Below are positions 24,516 to 33,800 of a DNA stretch of 64,000 bases, in pieces. Position 1 is the first letter of the stretch. Each line of letters starts with the position of its first letter. The translations under genes were made by a program, and so were the position numbers. The stretch spans positions 1 to 64,000 of the forward strand of contig JBFKVA010000002.1 of NCBI GenBank assembly GCA_041635475.1, written 5' to 3'. The stretch is from GCA-020352575 sp041635475 (GTDB lineage: Bacteria; Actinomycetota; Acidimicrobiia; Spongiisociales; JAENVV01). The notes beneath the pieces were generated by a model. It did not search any database and was not told the DNA's origin. It saw only the letters and a list, made by a program, of their open reading frames with translations.

Positions 24516-25844
24516 GTGGACGTCGTCGAACTCATCGAGCGCAAGCGGGACGGAGGTCGCCTCACCGGCGACGAGATCCGATGGCTCATCCGTGCGTACT
24601 CCGACGATCATGTCCCGGCGTACCAGATGGCCGCGATGGCGATGGCCATCTACCTGCAGGGGCTCTCGGTGGACGAGTTGGGGGTGTGGACCGAGGCAAT
24701 GATGCACTCCGGGGACGTGCTCGACCTGTCCTCGAACCCGTTGCCCAAGGTCGACAAGCACTCCACCGGCGGGGTCGGGGACAAGGTCTCGATCCCGCTC
24801 GCCCCCATGGTGGCAGCGTGCGGCGTCGCCGTCCCCATGGTGAGCGGGCGCGGTCTCGGCCACACCGGTGGCACGCTCGACAAGCTCGAAACGATCCCCG
24901 GGTTCACCACGACGCTCGACCCCGACGCGTTCGTCCGGGTCCTGTGCGCCACCAACCTTGTGATGGCAGGCCAATCCGAGACTCTCGTGCCGGCCGACCG
25001 CCGCCTGTACGCACTCCGGGATGTGACGGGAACCGTGTCATCCATCCCCCTCATCAGCTCCTCGATCATGTCCAAGAAGCTGGCCGAGGACATCGACGCG
25101 CTCGTGCTCGACGTGAAGGTCGGCAACGGGGCGTTCATGACGACGCTCGAGGAGGCCACCACGCTGGCCAGGACGATGTTGGCGATCGGGGAGGCGCACG
25201 GGACGGCGGTGTCTGCATTCCTCACGGACATGTCCCAGCCACTGGGCCGGGAGGTCGGAAACGCCAACGAGGTCCGCGAGTCGATCGACGTCCTGCGCGG
25301 GTCGGGGCCCGCCGACCTCACCGAGATCGTGTATGCGCTCGGCGCCGAGATGCTCACCTTGGCCGGCGTGGCCGCCGACGAGATCGAGGCCCGCGAGCGT
25401 CTCCACCGCACGGTGGCCGACGGATCCGCCCTCGAGCTGTTTGCCTCCGTCGTCGAGGCCCAGGGGGGCGACCCGGCCGCCGTGCTCGACCCCACCCTCC
25501 TTCCCCGGGCGGTCCACAGGCATACGATCACGGCCTCCGTGGACGGGGTCGTCACCGGGGCCCATGCTCGGAGGATCGGGGTGGGCGCCATGCGGCTGGG
25601 TGCCGGTCGCTCACGGCTGGAGGACATCATCGACCCCGGGGTGGGAATCACGGTCCTCGCCAAGGTCGGCGACACGGTCTCCGTCGGCGACCCCCTGGCC
25701 CTTGTCGCCTGGAACGACCAGGATCGTCTCGACGCCTGCCTCTCCCAACTCGACGCGGCCTGGGAGTTCGGCGACTCGTGCGTCCCTCCGCCTCTCATCC
25801 ACGACGTGCTGCGTACCCCGCGACCGGCGTCGGCATCCCGGTGA
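24516..25844 (+). CDS. deoA: Thymidine/pyrimidine-nucleoside phosphorylase
   Basis: A 442-residue member of the thymidine phosphorylase family, which splits thymidine or uridine to base and (deoxy)ribose 1-phosphate. The phosphate-binding signature is KHSTGGVGDK (81-90) with SGRGLGHTGGTLDK soon after, and the catalytic region LYALRDVTGTVSS is present. The C-terminal PYNP domain (from about 345) is complete. Its partner in salvage, a purine nucleoside phosphorylase, starts 20 nt downstream with its own -10. Confidence 0.96.
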   Translation: MDVVELIERKRDGGRLTGDEIRWLIRAYSDDHVPAYQMAAMAMAIYLQGLSVDELGVWTEAMMHSGDVLDLSSNPLPKVDKHSTGGVGDKVSIPLAPMVAACGVAVPMVSGRGLGHTGGTLDKLETIPGFTTTLDPDAFVRVLCATNLVMAGQSETLVPADRRLYALRDVTGTVSSIPLISSSIMSKKLAEDIDALVLDVKVGNGAFMTTLEEATTLARTMLAIGEAHGTAVSAFLTDMSQPLGREVGNANEVRESIDVLRGSGPADLTEIVYALGAEMLTLAGVAADEIEARERLHRTVADGSALELFASVVEAQGGDPAAVLDPTLLPRAVHRHTITASVDGVVTGAHARRIGVGAMRLGAGRSRLEDIIDPGVGITVLAKVGDTVSVGDPLALVAWNDQDRLDACLSQLDAAWEFGDSCVPPPLIHDVLRTPRPASASR

Positions 25845-25852
25845 CGGCCGGA

Positions 25853-25858
25853 TAGGCT
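25853..25858 (+). promoter_or_regulatory. -10 element of the purine nucleoside phosphorylase gene
   Basis: TAGGCT, 6 nt before the ATG, in the 20-nt gap after deoA; leaderless type. Confidence 0.5.
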
Positions 25859-25864
25859 CCTCGG

Positions 25865-26689
25865 ATGTTCGAACTACTCCAGGAGGCGGCGATCCACATC
25901 GCCACCCACACGGGGCGGGAACGCCACGACGTTGCCCTCGTGCTCGGCTCGGGGTTGTCACCGTACGCCGGGTCACTGCCCGGGGCCCTCACCGTCCAGT
26001 ACGAGGACATCCCCCACTTCCCCGTCCCCACGGTCCAGGGACACGCCGGGCACCTCGCCTCCGCCGACCTCGCGGGGGTCAGGGTCCTGGCCTTCGCCGG
26101 CCGAACCCATCTCTACGAGGATCGCCCCCTCGACGACATCGTGTTCGCGGTCCGAACCGCCATCCTCGCCGGGTGCCACACCGTCCTCCTCACGAACGCG
26201 TCGGGAGGATGCAGCCCCGACCTCGCGGCCGGCGACCTCGTCCTCATCACGGATCATCTCAACCTCACCGCCACCAATCCCCTCATGGGCCCGAACGACG
26301 AACGCCTGGGGACCCGTTTCCCCGACCTGACCGAGGCCTACTCCAAGCCACTGCGCGCCGCCGCCCGGGAGGCTGCATCCCGTGTCGACGTCGACCTCAA
26401 GGAGGGTGTGTATGCGTGGTTCACCGGCCCGTCGTACGAGACCCCGGCGGAGGTCGAGATGGCTCGGAGGCTCGGCGCCGACCTGGTCGGCATGTCGACC
26501 GTTCCCGAGGTGATCGCGGCCCGCCACATGGGAGCTCGGGTGCTCGCCATCAGCCTGTGCACGAACCTGGCGGCCGGGATCTCGCCCACCCCGCTGAGCC
26601 ACGACGAGGTGAAGCTGGCTGCCGACCGGGCCCGCGACCGGTTCACCCGCCTTCTCGACGCGGTCATCCCGGCCATCGGCACCCGATAG
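25865..26689 (+). CDS. punA: Purine-nucleoside phosphorylase (trimeric type)
   Basis: A 274-residue NP-I family trimeric phosphorylase of the inosine/guanosine type. Motifs are VLGSGLSPYAG (phosphate), QGHAGHL, GRTHLYEDR, TNASGG, the purine pocket GPSYETPAE, and MSTVPEVIAARH. It releases hypoxanthine or guanine and ribose 1-phosphate. Length and order match Mycobacterium DeoD/PunA. It works with deoA and cdd in nucleoside recycling. Confidence 0.95.
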   Translation: MFELLQEAAIHIATHTGRERHDVALVLGSGLSPYAGSLPGALTVQYEDIPHFPVPTVQGHAGHLASADLAGVRVLAFAGRTHLYEDRPLDDIVFAVRTAILAGCHTVLLTNASGGCSPDLAAGDLVLITDHLNLTATNPLMGPNDERLGTRFPDLTEAYSKPLRAAAREAASRVDVDLKEGVYAWFTGPSYETPAEVEMARRLGADLVGMSTVPEVIAARHMGARVLAISLCTNLAAGISPTPLSHDEVKLAADRARDRFTRLLDAVIPAIGTR

Positions 26690-26740
26690 CCGACCACCCA
26701 ACGCCCGGTCGGGTCCGGATCGGGCCGGGGGCCCCAGTCC

Positions 26741-26780
26741 TAGTATTGGCCGATCGCACATGAGTAAGGAGGACCTGTGA
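26741..26780 (+). promoter_or_regulatory. etfBA promoter with a six-codon leader ORF
   Basis: The -10 is TAGTAT (26741-26746). The short leader holds ATG AGT AAG GAG GAC CTG TGA (26760-26780). The ribosome-binding AAGGAGG of etfB lies inside this mini-ORF, and its stop TGA overlaps the etfB GTG start. Translation of the two could be coupled. Confidence 0.45.
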
Positions 26781-27535
26781 AGGTCGCAGTTTGCGTCAAG
26801 CAGATCCCGGATCCCGCATCCGACTACCAGCTCGACCCGGAGGACCACACCTTGGTTCGCCCCAACGAGCAGGTGCTCGACGACACGGACCGGTACGGAG
26901 TGGAGGTGGCGCTCCAGATGGCCGAGCGCCACGAGGGAACCGTCACGCTCATCTCCATGGGCCCCTCGGGCAACCTCCAGGGCGTTCGCCAGGCCTTGGC
27001 CATGGGGGCCGACAAGGCGGTCCTCGTGGACGACCCGTCACTCAAGGGGGCGGACTCGCTCACGACCGCCCGGGTCCTGGCGGCAGCCATCGAACGGGAG
27101 GGATTCGACCTCGTCATCGCCGGCACCGAGTCGACCGACGGGTACTCGGGGGTCGTTCCCCAGCAGGTGGCAGAACTCCTGTCGGTCCCCGCCCTCACCT
27201 ACGCAATCGCCATCGAGTACGCCGACGGCACGGTTCGTATCAAGCGGCAGACCGCCACCGGCTACGACGAGGTGGAAAGCGAGACCCCGGTCCTCGTGTC
27301 GGTCACGTCGGGCGTGGTCGAGCCTCGCTATCCCACGTTCAAGGGGATCATGCAGGCCAAGTCGAAGCCCGTTGACACGCTGACCGCCGCCGACCTCGGG
27401 GTCGACGGTTCCGTCGGCCAGCAGGTCACCGCCGTCGACGTGTCCCCGGCCAGGGCTGCCGGGGAGAAGGTCGAAGACGACGGTGAGGCGTACCTGCGGA
27501 TCATCACCGCACTCGAGGAAGCGAAGGTCATCTGA
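26777..27535 (+). CDS. etfB: Electron transfer flavoprotein beta subunit
   Basis: A 252-residue EtfB, which with EtfA carries electrons from acyl-CoA and other dehydrogenases to the quinone pool. The N-terminus MKVAVCVKQIPDP and the AMP/FAD segments ALAMGADKAVLVDD and VIAGTESTDGYSGVVPQQVA are clear. GTG start after AAGGAGG. The stop shares a base with the etfA start (TGATG), giving a coupled operon. Confidence 0.97.
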   Translation: MKVAVCVKQIPDPASDYQLDPEDHTLVRPNEQVLDDTDRYGVEVALQMAERHEGTVTLISMGPSGNLQGVRQALAMGADKAVLVDDPSLKGADSLTTARVLAAAIEREGFDLVIAGTESTDGYSGVVPQQVAELLSVPALTYAIAIEYADGTVRIKRQTATGYDEVESETPVLVSVTSGVVEPRYPTFKGIMQAKSKPVDTLTAADLGVDGSVGQQVTAVDVSPARAAGEKVEDDGEAYLRIITALEEAKVI

Positions 27536-28482
27536 TGCCGTGGGTCTACATCGAAGAGTCCCAGGGCGCCCCGGTCACCGTGGGCCTGGAGGTCCTCTCC
27601 AAGGCGCGCAGCCTGGGCGAACCCACCGTCGTCTACGTCGGCGAGGGGTCCGATGCGGCCTTCGCCACGCTTGGTGCCCACGGTGCGGCCAAGGTGCTCC
27701 ACATCACACCACCGGCCGGCATGCTGGGAACTGCCCAGGTGGCGGCAACGATCGCGGAACTCATCGCCGCCCACTCACCCGGGGTTCTTCTCCTGGGGAT
27801 GACGTACGGCGCCCGGGACGTGGCAGGTCGGCTTTCGGCCCGGACCGGCGGGACCGTCCTCGCCAATGCGATCGACGTCTCGCTCGATGGCGGCGTTTCG
27901 GCGGTCAATGAGGTCTTCGGCGGTGCCAAGCTCGTGACGACCCGCGTCACCGGGCCGGGAACGCCCCTCGTGCTCGTCCGACCCAAGTCGTTCCCGGCCG
28001 AACCATCCGGCGGGGACGTACCCCCGATCGAGTCCGTTCCGCTCGCGGATGCCGGCCACGCCGGGAGCGCCCGGGTGACGGGCACCCACACCGAAAAGGC
28101 CGCGGGACCCAAACTCGAGGACGCCGCCATCGTCGTCGCCGGTGGCCGCGGCCTCGGCAAGGAAGAGGCCTTCGGGATGGTCGAGGAACTGGCCGACCTC
28201 CTCGGAGGTGCCACCGGCGCCACCCGGGCGATCGTCGATTCGGGTTGGGTCCCCTACGCCAAGCAGGTTGGACAGACCGGCAAGACCGTCAAACCCGACG
28301 TCTACATCGCGTGTGGGATCTCCGGTGCGATGCAGCATCTCGTCGGGATGAAGGACTCCTCGACCATCATCGCCATCAACAAGGACGAGGAGGCTCCGAT
28401 CTTCGCGGTCGCCGACCTCGGCATCGTGGGTGACGTCCACAAGGTGCTGCCCCAGGTGATCGAGGCGCTCAAAGGCCGCTAG
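27535..28482 (+). CDS. etfA: Electron transfer flavoprotein alpha subunit
   Basis: A 315-residue EtfA that binds FAD. The N-terminal domain is the Rossmann-like ETF fold. The C-terminal FAD domain shows AGGRGLGKEEAFGMVEELADL, GSWV-type DSGWVPYAKQVGQTGKTVKPDVYIACGIS, and AINKDEEAPIFAVADLGIVGD. The ligand set is intact. A strong hairpin follows 15 nt after the stop. Confidence 0.97.
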   Translation: MPWVYIEESQGAPVTVGLEVLSKARSLGEPTVVYVGEGSDAAFATLGAHGAAKVLHITPPAGMLGTAQVAATIAELIAAHSPGVLLLGMTYGARDVAGRLSARTGGTVLANAIDVSLDGGVSAVNEVFGGAKLVTTRVTGPGTPLVLVRPKSFPAEPSGGDVPPIESVPLADAGHAGSARVTGTHTEKAAGPKLEDAAIVVAGGRGLGKEEAFGMVEELADLLGGATGATRAIVDSGWVPYAKQVGQTGKTVKPDVYIACGISGAMQHLVGMKDSSTIIAINKDEEAPIFAVADLGIVGDVHKVLPQVIEALKGR

Positions 28483-28497
28483 GCGGTAGGTGGGGCC

Positions 28498-28526
28498 GGT
28501 GGACCTCGATGACCCCGAGGTCCACC
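28498..28526. terminator. Bidirectional hairpin between etfA and the GNAT gene
   Basis: A perfect 11-bp stem GGTGGACCTCG/CGAGGTCCACC with a 7-nt loop lies between two converging genes, 15 nt after etfA and 3 nt after the opposite stop codon. No T-run follows, but placement and strength suggest termination for both. Confidence 0.6.
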
Positions 28527-28528
28527 CC

Positions 28529-29317
28529 TCACAGCCGGGCCCGGTGCTTGGCGACCACCTTCCGGATCGACTCGATGCTCGGGGGCGGGCCGGACCGCAC
28601 GAGTTCGTGGTCGACGAAGAGTGCGTCCGTGTGGCCCCATTGCGCAATCGCCGTCCGGTTGGAGGTGTCCACCTCGCGGAACACGAGATCGTCACCCCCT
28701 TCCTCGACCACTCGCTTCGCCCGCTCGAACACGAGGTTCTGGGCCATGCACCAACCGTTGGAGAACGCGGTCACCGTGACCTTGCCCGGGACCAGCTCGG
28801 GGAGTTTGGTCGCGCCGTCGTACCAGCGCGGGGGCACGGCATCGTCCGTGAACGGCTTCCAGAGCAGCACCGCCATCCCTTGGCGGTCGACCGATCGATA
28901 CCCCTGCTGGCGGAACCACGACGCCTTCATCCACACCGGCAGCCACAGCCCCCAGGCGACGAGACCCTTGGCCCCCAACGACCGCGCATCCTCCTCGGCG
29001 GCCGCCAGAAGGGCTTTGCCCATCCCCCGGCCCTGGAAGTCACCGCGCCCCTCGTCGTGGCCGTGGACCCAGACGCAGTGGATGACGTGGAGGTCCGACC
29101 CGTCCACGAAGGAATGCTCGATGGGGACGTACTGGATCATGCCACCCACCGTTCCCGCCTCGTCCAGGGCCAGCTTGGCCCGCAGGCCCAACGGCAGGGT
29201 CCGACCGACCCACTCCTTCCGTTTCGAACCGGCCTCGGCCGCCTCCTCCGACCAGTCCTCGAGGCACATGCAGAAGAGGTCCTCGTACTCCGGGGTGAGA
29301 TCGACGATCCGCATCAT
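28529..29317 (-). CDS. GNAT acetyltransferase with YoaP-type C-terminal domain
   Basis: A 262-residue two-part protein. Residues 1-160 are a GNAT domain with the acetyl-CoA loop FQGRGMGKALL. The C-terminal part has a thioredoxin-like strand and FSNGWCMAQNLVFERAKR, then a helix-rich end, similar to the YoaP domain found behind GNAT domains in E. coli YoaP. Substrate unknown. Two consecutive ATGs are possible starts (29317 or 29314). TAGGCT lies 17 nt upstream. Confidence 0.82.
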   Translation of the reverse strand: MMRIVDLTPEYEDLFCMCLEDWSEEAAEAGSKRKEWVGRTLPLGLRAKLALDEAGTVGGMIQYVPIEHSFVDGSDLHVIHCVWVHGHDEGRGDFQGRGMGKALLAAAEEDARSLGAKGLVAWGLWLPVWMKASWFRQQGYRSVDRQGMAVLLWKPFTDDAVPPRWYDGATKLPELVPGKVTVTAFSNGWCMAQNLVFERAKRVVEEGGDDLVFREVDTSNRTAIAQWGHTDALFVDHELVRSGPPPSIESIRKVVAKHRARL

Positions 29318-29334
29318 GTTCCCTCTTCCCCAAA

Positions 29335-29340
29335 AGCCTA
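29335..29340 (-). promoter_or_regulatory. -10 element of the GNAT-YoaP gene
   Basis: TAGGCT on the minus strand, 17 nt before the first ATG. Confidence 0.4.
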
Positions 29341-29359
29341 CGCGCCGGCGGCGGCGACG

Positions 29360-29740
29360 TCAGAGTTCGAAGGCGCTGGGAAGCAGCTCCTCCATCGAGT
29401 ACTCGATGGAGTGCACGCCGTCGGTGGTCACGATGACGTTCGTCACCCCGAGTTCGTGCATGAACTGCCGGCAGTTCCCGCACGGGGTGGCGGAGGCCAG
29501 GCGGGCGGCGTCCGGGCAGGCGACGTACACCGTCGACGGACCCCGATGACCGTCGGCCACCGCCGTGGTGACGGCGTTCACCTCGGCGCACACCGCGCTC
29601 CCGTAGGCCGCGTTCTCCACGTTGCATCCCGACCAGGTGCGCCCATCGCCGGCCACGACGACGGCGCCGACCCGAAACCCCGAATAGGGGCAGTAGGCGT
29701 GGGAAGCTGCCGCGACGGCCGCGGCGAGGTACTCGGTCAT
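29360..29740 (-). CDS. cdd: Cytidine deaminase
   Basis: A 126-residue homotetrameric-type cytidine deaminase converting (deoxy)cytidine to (deoxy)uridine. The zinc site is CAEVNA (Cys51, catalytic Glu53) with PCGNCRQ (Cys87 and Cys90). YSGFRVGAVVV and GCNVENAAYG are conserved. Its ATG overlaps the ftsY stop, so it is translated with ftsY, an unusual partner. Together with deoA, the purine phosphorylase and upp it completes a salvage set. Confidence 0.96.
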   Translation of the reverse strand: MTEYLAAAVAAASHAYCPYSGFRVGAVVVAGDGRTWSGCNVENAAYGSAVCAEVNAVTTAVADGHRGPSTVYVACPDAARLASATPCGNCRQFMHELGVTNVIVTTDGVHSIEYSMEELLPSAFEL

Positions 29741-30735
29741 GCTGGCTCCAGGATGGCGTCGACGTAGGCAACGGGTTCGAACGGGATGAGGTCCTCAACC
29801 CCCTCTCCGAGACCGATGAACTTCACCGGCACCCCCAGTTCGTGTTCGACGGCAAACGCTATCCCACCCTTGGCGGTCCCGTCCATCTTCGTGAGGATGA
29901 CCCCGGTGAGGTCGACGACCTCGGCAAAGGCCCTGGCCTGGGCGAGTCCGTTCTGCCCGGCGGTGCCATCGAGCACGAGGAGGGTCTCGTCGATCGTCGA
30001 CTCCCGGTCCAGGACCCGGACGATCTTGCTCAGTTCGTCCATGAGGTTCCTCTTCGAGTGGAGGCGGCCTGCAGTGTCCACGATGACCGTGTCGTGACCG
30101 CGGTCCCTGGCCGTGCGTACCGCCTCGAAGGCGACCGACGCGGGATCGGCCCCGTCGGCGCCCCGCACCACCTGGACGCCCACCCGGTCGGCCCAGGCGG
30201 CCAGTTGGCTGTCGGCGGCGGCCCGGAAGGTGTCGGCGGCCGCCAGGATCGGGTGGGCTCCCTGCTCTGTGAGCCGGGCTGCGAGTTTGGCGATCGTCGT
30301 CGTCTTCCCCACACCGTTGACACCCACGACGAGTACGACCGACGGTGCACCGGTCCGGACGACGGAGCGGTCCCCTGTCGAAAGCGTGTCGAGGAGGGCC
30401 TGACGAAGCAAGGAGTGGGCCGCGACTGGATCATCGGGGCGGGCGACCCGCACGACGTCGACCACTCGAGTCGTCACCGGCAGCCCGACATCGGCTGAGA
30501 GCAGGACCTCCTCGAGAGCGGCCCACGCGTCGGCGTCCGGCCGCCCACCCAGCAGTCCAAGGATGGCCCCACCGAGCCTGGCCGGCGCCAGCCGCTCGGT
30601 GAGCGACGGTCGCTCGATCCGGTGCCGTTCGGGCGTCGCGGGCGGGAGCGAGCGCCTTCTCGACCGGACGACCGCCACCGCTGCCACCGCCGCGAGAACT
30701 CCCACGACGAGGAGGATGACGATGACGGGCTCCAT
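29737..30735 (-). CDS. ftsY: Signal recognition particle receptor FtsY
   Basis: A 332-residue SRP receptor GTPase. It has an N-terminal membrane helix (about 3-23), a short basic linker instead of the long acidic A-domain, and the NG domain with P-loop GVNGVGKT (138-145), DTAGRLHSKRNLM and LTKMDGTAKGG. I start at the second of two ATGs, 6 nt after TACACT, the spacing usual here. It ends the smc-proximal block and overlaps cdd. Confidence 0.97.
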   Translation of the reverse strand: MEPVIVILLVVGVLAAVAAVAVVRSRRRSLPPATPERHRIERPSLTERLAPARLGGAILGLLGGRPDADAWAALEEVLLSADVGLPVTTRVVDVVRVARPDDPVAAHSLLRQALLDTLSTGDRSVVRTGAPSVVLVVGVNGVGKTTTIAKLAARLTEQGAHPILAAADTFRAAADSQLAAWADRVGVQVVRGADGADPASVAFEAVRTARDRGHDTVIVDTAGRLHSKRNLMDELSKIVRVLDRESTIDETLLVLDGTAGQNGLAQARAFAEVVDLTGVILTKMDGTAKGGIAFAVEHELGVPVKFIGLGEGVEDLIPFEPVAYVDAILEPA

Positions 30736-30741
30736 CATCGG

Positions 30742-30747
30742 AGTGTA
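30742..30747 (-). promoter_or_regulatory. -10 element of ftsY-cdd (leaderless)
   Basis: TACACT on the minus strand: 3 nt from the first ATG and 6 nt from the second, which favours the second as start. Confidence 0.5.
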
Positions 30748-30818
30748 CGGGGCCCGGGGAGCCAACTCCGTCGAGCTCGGCCGCGCCGTGACGGCGCAGG
30801 TGGGTGCGCCCCGACCCT

Positions 30819-33800
30819 CTAGCTGGCCTGGAGCCGCAGCTGGGCGTCCGACATTCGCTTGGCAACCACCTTGGTGGATCCACCGGGTTCCATCGTGACG
30901 CCATAGAGCGTGTCGGCGGCCTCCATCGTCTGCTGCTGATGGGTGACGATGACGAGCTGCGAGGCGTCGCCGAACGCCTCCACGAGGTCGAGGAACCGCC
31001 GAAGATTGGCGTCGTCCAAGGCCGCTTCCACCTCGTCCAACACGTAGAACGGGCTCGGTTCGGCCCTGAACACGGCGAACAGGAACGCCAAGGCCGCCAT
31101 CGACTTCTCGCCACCCGAGAGGAGGGACAGCCGGGACACCTTCTTCCCCAGGGGCTGGACCTTGATGTCGACACCGGAGGTGAGCGGATCGGCGGGATCG
31201 GTGAGCACGAGCGAACCCCGGCCACCCGGGAACAGTATGGAGACGTGGTCCTCGAAGGAGGCGGACACCAGCTCGAAGGCGGCCATGAAGCGCTGCTCGA
31301 TCTCGCCGTCGAGGGCCCGGATGACCTTGCGGATCTCGGCCCTGCTCTGCTCGAGGTCGGCGAGTTGGGCATCGAGGAACGCCCGACGTTCGTCGAGTTC
31401 CCGGAACTCCTCGGCGGCCAGCGGGTTGATGGGTCCCATGCGGCGAAGATCGGCTTCCAGGGTCGCCAGCCGGGTCGAGTGGGGGGTGCCGGGCGTGGCG
31501 TCGGGCTCGGGCGCGGCCAGGGCCAGGGCCTCGTCGGCGTCGGCGTCTCGCCGCAGTCCCTCACACACGCCTTCGCGCCGCACGCTGAGCTCCGCTCGCT
31601 CGACGTCGATGGCCGATCGCCGCTCCTTGGCGTCCACCGACCTTGTTCGCAGGTCGTGCACGGCGGACTGGCCCGCTTCGAGACGGGCACCGACATCGGC
31701 CACCGTCCGCCGGAGCTCCTCCTGGCGAGCCCGGAGTTCGCCAACGTGACGTCGCACGAGCGCCTCGGCCCGGCGTCCGATCTCGGCGAGCCCTTCCAGC
31801 CGGTCGACGGCCTGGGGATCGAATGTCGTCTGCGCCAGGGCCGCCGACTCCCGTTCGACCACTTCGAGACGACGGCGCACCATTGACCGGCGCTCCAGGA
31901 GGGCTCCGAGGTCCTTCTCGCGGGACTGGCGGGTCCGCCTGGCTTCATCCCTCCGGGCGGCCACGGCCAACCGGTTCGCCGCGATCTCCTCCCACGCCCG
32001 TTGGCGTTCCGCCGCCTCGCCTTCGAGCGCGGCCAGCCGGGTTCGCAGCTCCTCGACCCGGGCGGTGCGACCAGCGGCCGCTTCCTCGAGGAGCGCGAGT
32101 CGATCGTTCGCGCGCTCGAACGCCGCCGCCAGGTCGAGCTCGCGATGCCGCACCCTCTCGATCGATCGGTGTGTCGCTTCGAGGTCGTGTTCCACGCGTC
32201 GCAGTTCGGCCTCCGCAGCCTGCCGGCGGCTGCGGGCCCCCTGCCGCGCCTCGCGCGCCTGACGCTCCCAGGTGCGGGCCTCCACCCGCTCGGCCATCGC
32301 CAGGTCGAGGGCCGACTGCGCGGCCTCCAGCATGGCCGGGGTCGCTCCCTCGGGGTCCACCAGTCGGATGCCGGCACTCGACACGAGGTCGCCGTCGGGG
32401 GTCACGGCTCGTAGGTGCGGATGACGGCGGACGATCTCCCAGCCTGCGGCCCAGCCATCGACCATCACCACATCCCCGAGGAGTCGATCGGCCACCGGGA
32501 TCGACGCATGGGGGCCCAGGAGGTCCACGAGGGCGTCCACGCCCAGGGTGGGGGCCAGCTCCCGGGCCACGCCGCCCTCCGCTCCCTCGCCGGTGACGAG
32601 GGGGAGACCTCCGAGGCCGACGCTCTTGAGGTCGCCGACTGCTCGAACGAGGGTGTCGGCCTCAGCGAAGACGATGGCGTCCTGCCATTGGCCGAGGGCG
32701 GCATCGACGGCGGAGGCCAGTGAGCCCGGGACATCGAGAACCTCGGTGACGCTCCCGAGGTCACCTCCCGTCGCCTTGGCCCGGTTGCGAGCCCTCGGGT
32801 CGGCCCCGCCGGCCACGATCGCTTCGATCGCCTCCTTGCCCGACTCCAGCGAAGCGACCCGGCCATCCGCTTCGCGACGGGCTCGTTCGGCGCTCTCCCA
32901 AGTACCGTCCGCGGACTCCTCCTGCTTCGTGGCCTCACCGAGGATCGTCGCCCGGTGGGCGCAGGATCGCTCACCGGCTTCCTTGTCGGACTCGAGTTGG
33001 GCCAGTTCGGCGGCTGCCTCACTGAGCTGTCCTGACAGCCGAGACCGGCGCTCCTCCAACTGCTCGATCTCCCTGCGATCCCGTTCGTCGGCGGTCTCCA
33101 GCGACCGCAGATCACCGCGGACCATCGCGGTCGCACCTTCGGTCGGGAGGCCTTCCTGCTCAGCGAGCGTCCGCTCCTCGTCCTCCAACGCCAGCAGCTC
33201 CCGCTCTGCCCGCTCCGCCCGGCGTCGAGCGTCCCGTTCGTCCACGGCCGTCTCCACGAGTCGGGCCCGGAGGTCGGCGGCTTCCCGGTCCAGGTCGTCG
33301 CGGCGCTCGTCGGCTCCCTCCAGACGGGCCTTGAGGCCGCGAAGCCGCTCCTGGGCGACGTGGGTCGTCCCCCGGATCCGCTCGCTCGTCGCCTCGAGCA
33401 GGGCCGCGGCTTCCGCGACCTCATCGAGTCGCTCCGCCGCCTCCGCCGCCGCCCGGCGCAGGGGTTCGAGTTCCGGCTCGATCGCCGCGACCGACGTGTC
33501 GGCATCGGAGATCTCCTTGTCGAGGCCGGCGTGGATGTCTGCGATCTCGGCCAGGCGGGTGTCGAACGCCCGGAGTTGCCGGCCGCCGAGCCAGAGGCGA
33601 ATGGCCTTCAGTTCGGCCCGGACGGCGTCGTGGCGTTCGGCGTTCTCGGCCTGCCGACGCAGCGGCCGGATCTGGCGCCGCATCTCGCCCAGGATGTCCT
33701 GGAGTCGCACAACGTCGGCTTCGGTCTTCTCCAGTCTGCGCTCGGATCGGTCCTTGCGGAGCCGGTGCTTGAGGATGCCGGCAGCCTCCTCGATGACCGC

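Noticed and set aside
29760..29790. GGTTCGAAC-like stretch resembling a tRNA T-loop
   Set aside because: It lies inside ftsY and has no acceptor stem or anticodon arm around it. No tRNA was found elsewhere.
30783..30797. GCGCCGT/ACGGCGC palindrome after smc as a terminator
   Set aside because: The loop would be a single base and no T-run follows, so it cannot be supported as a terminator.
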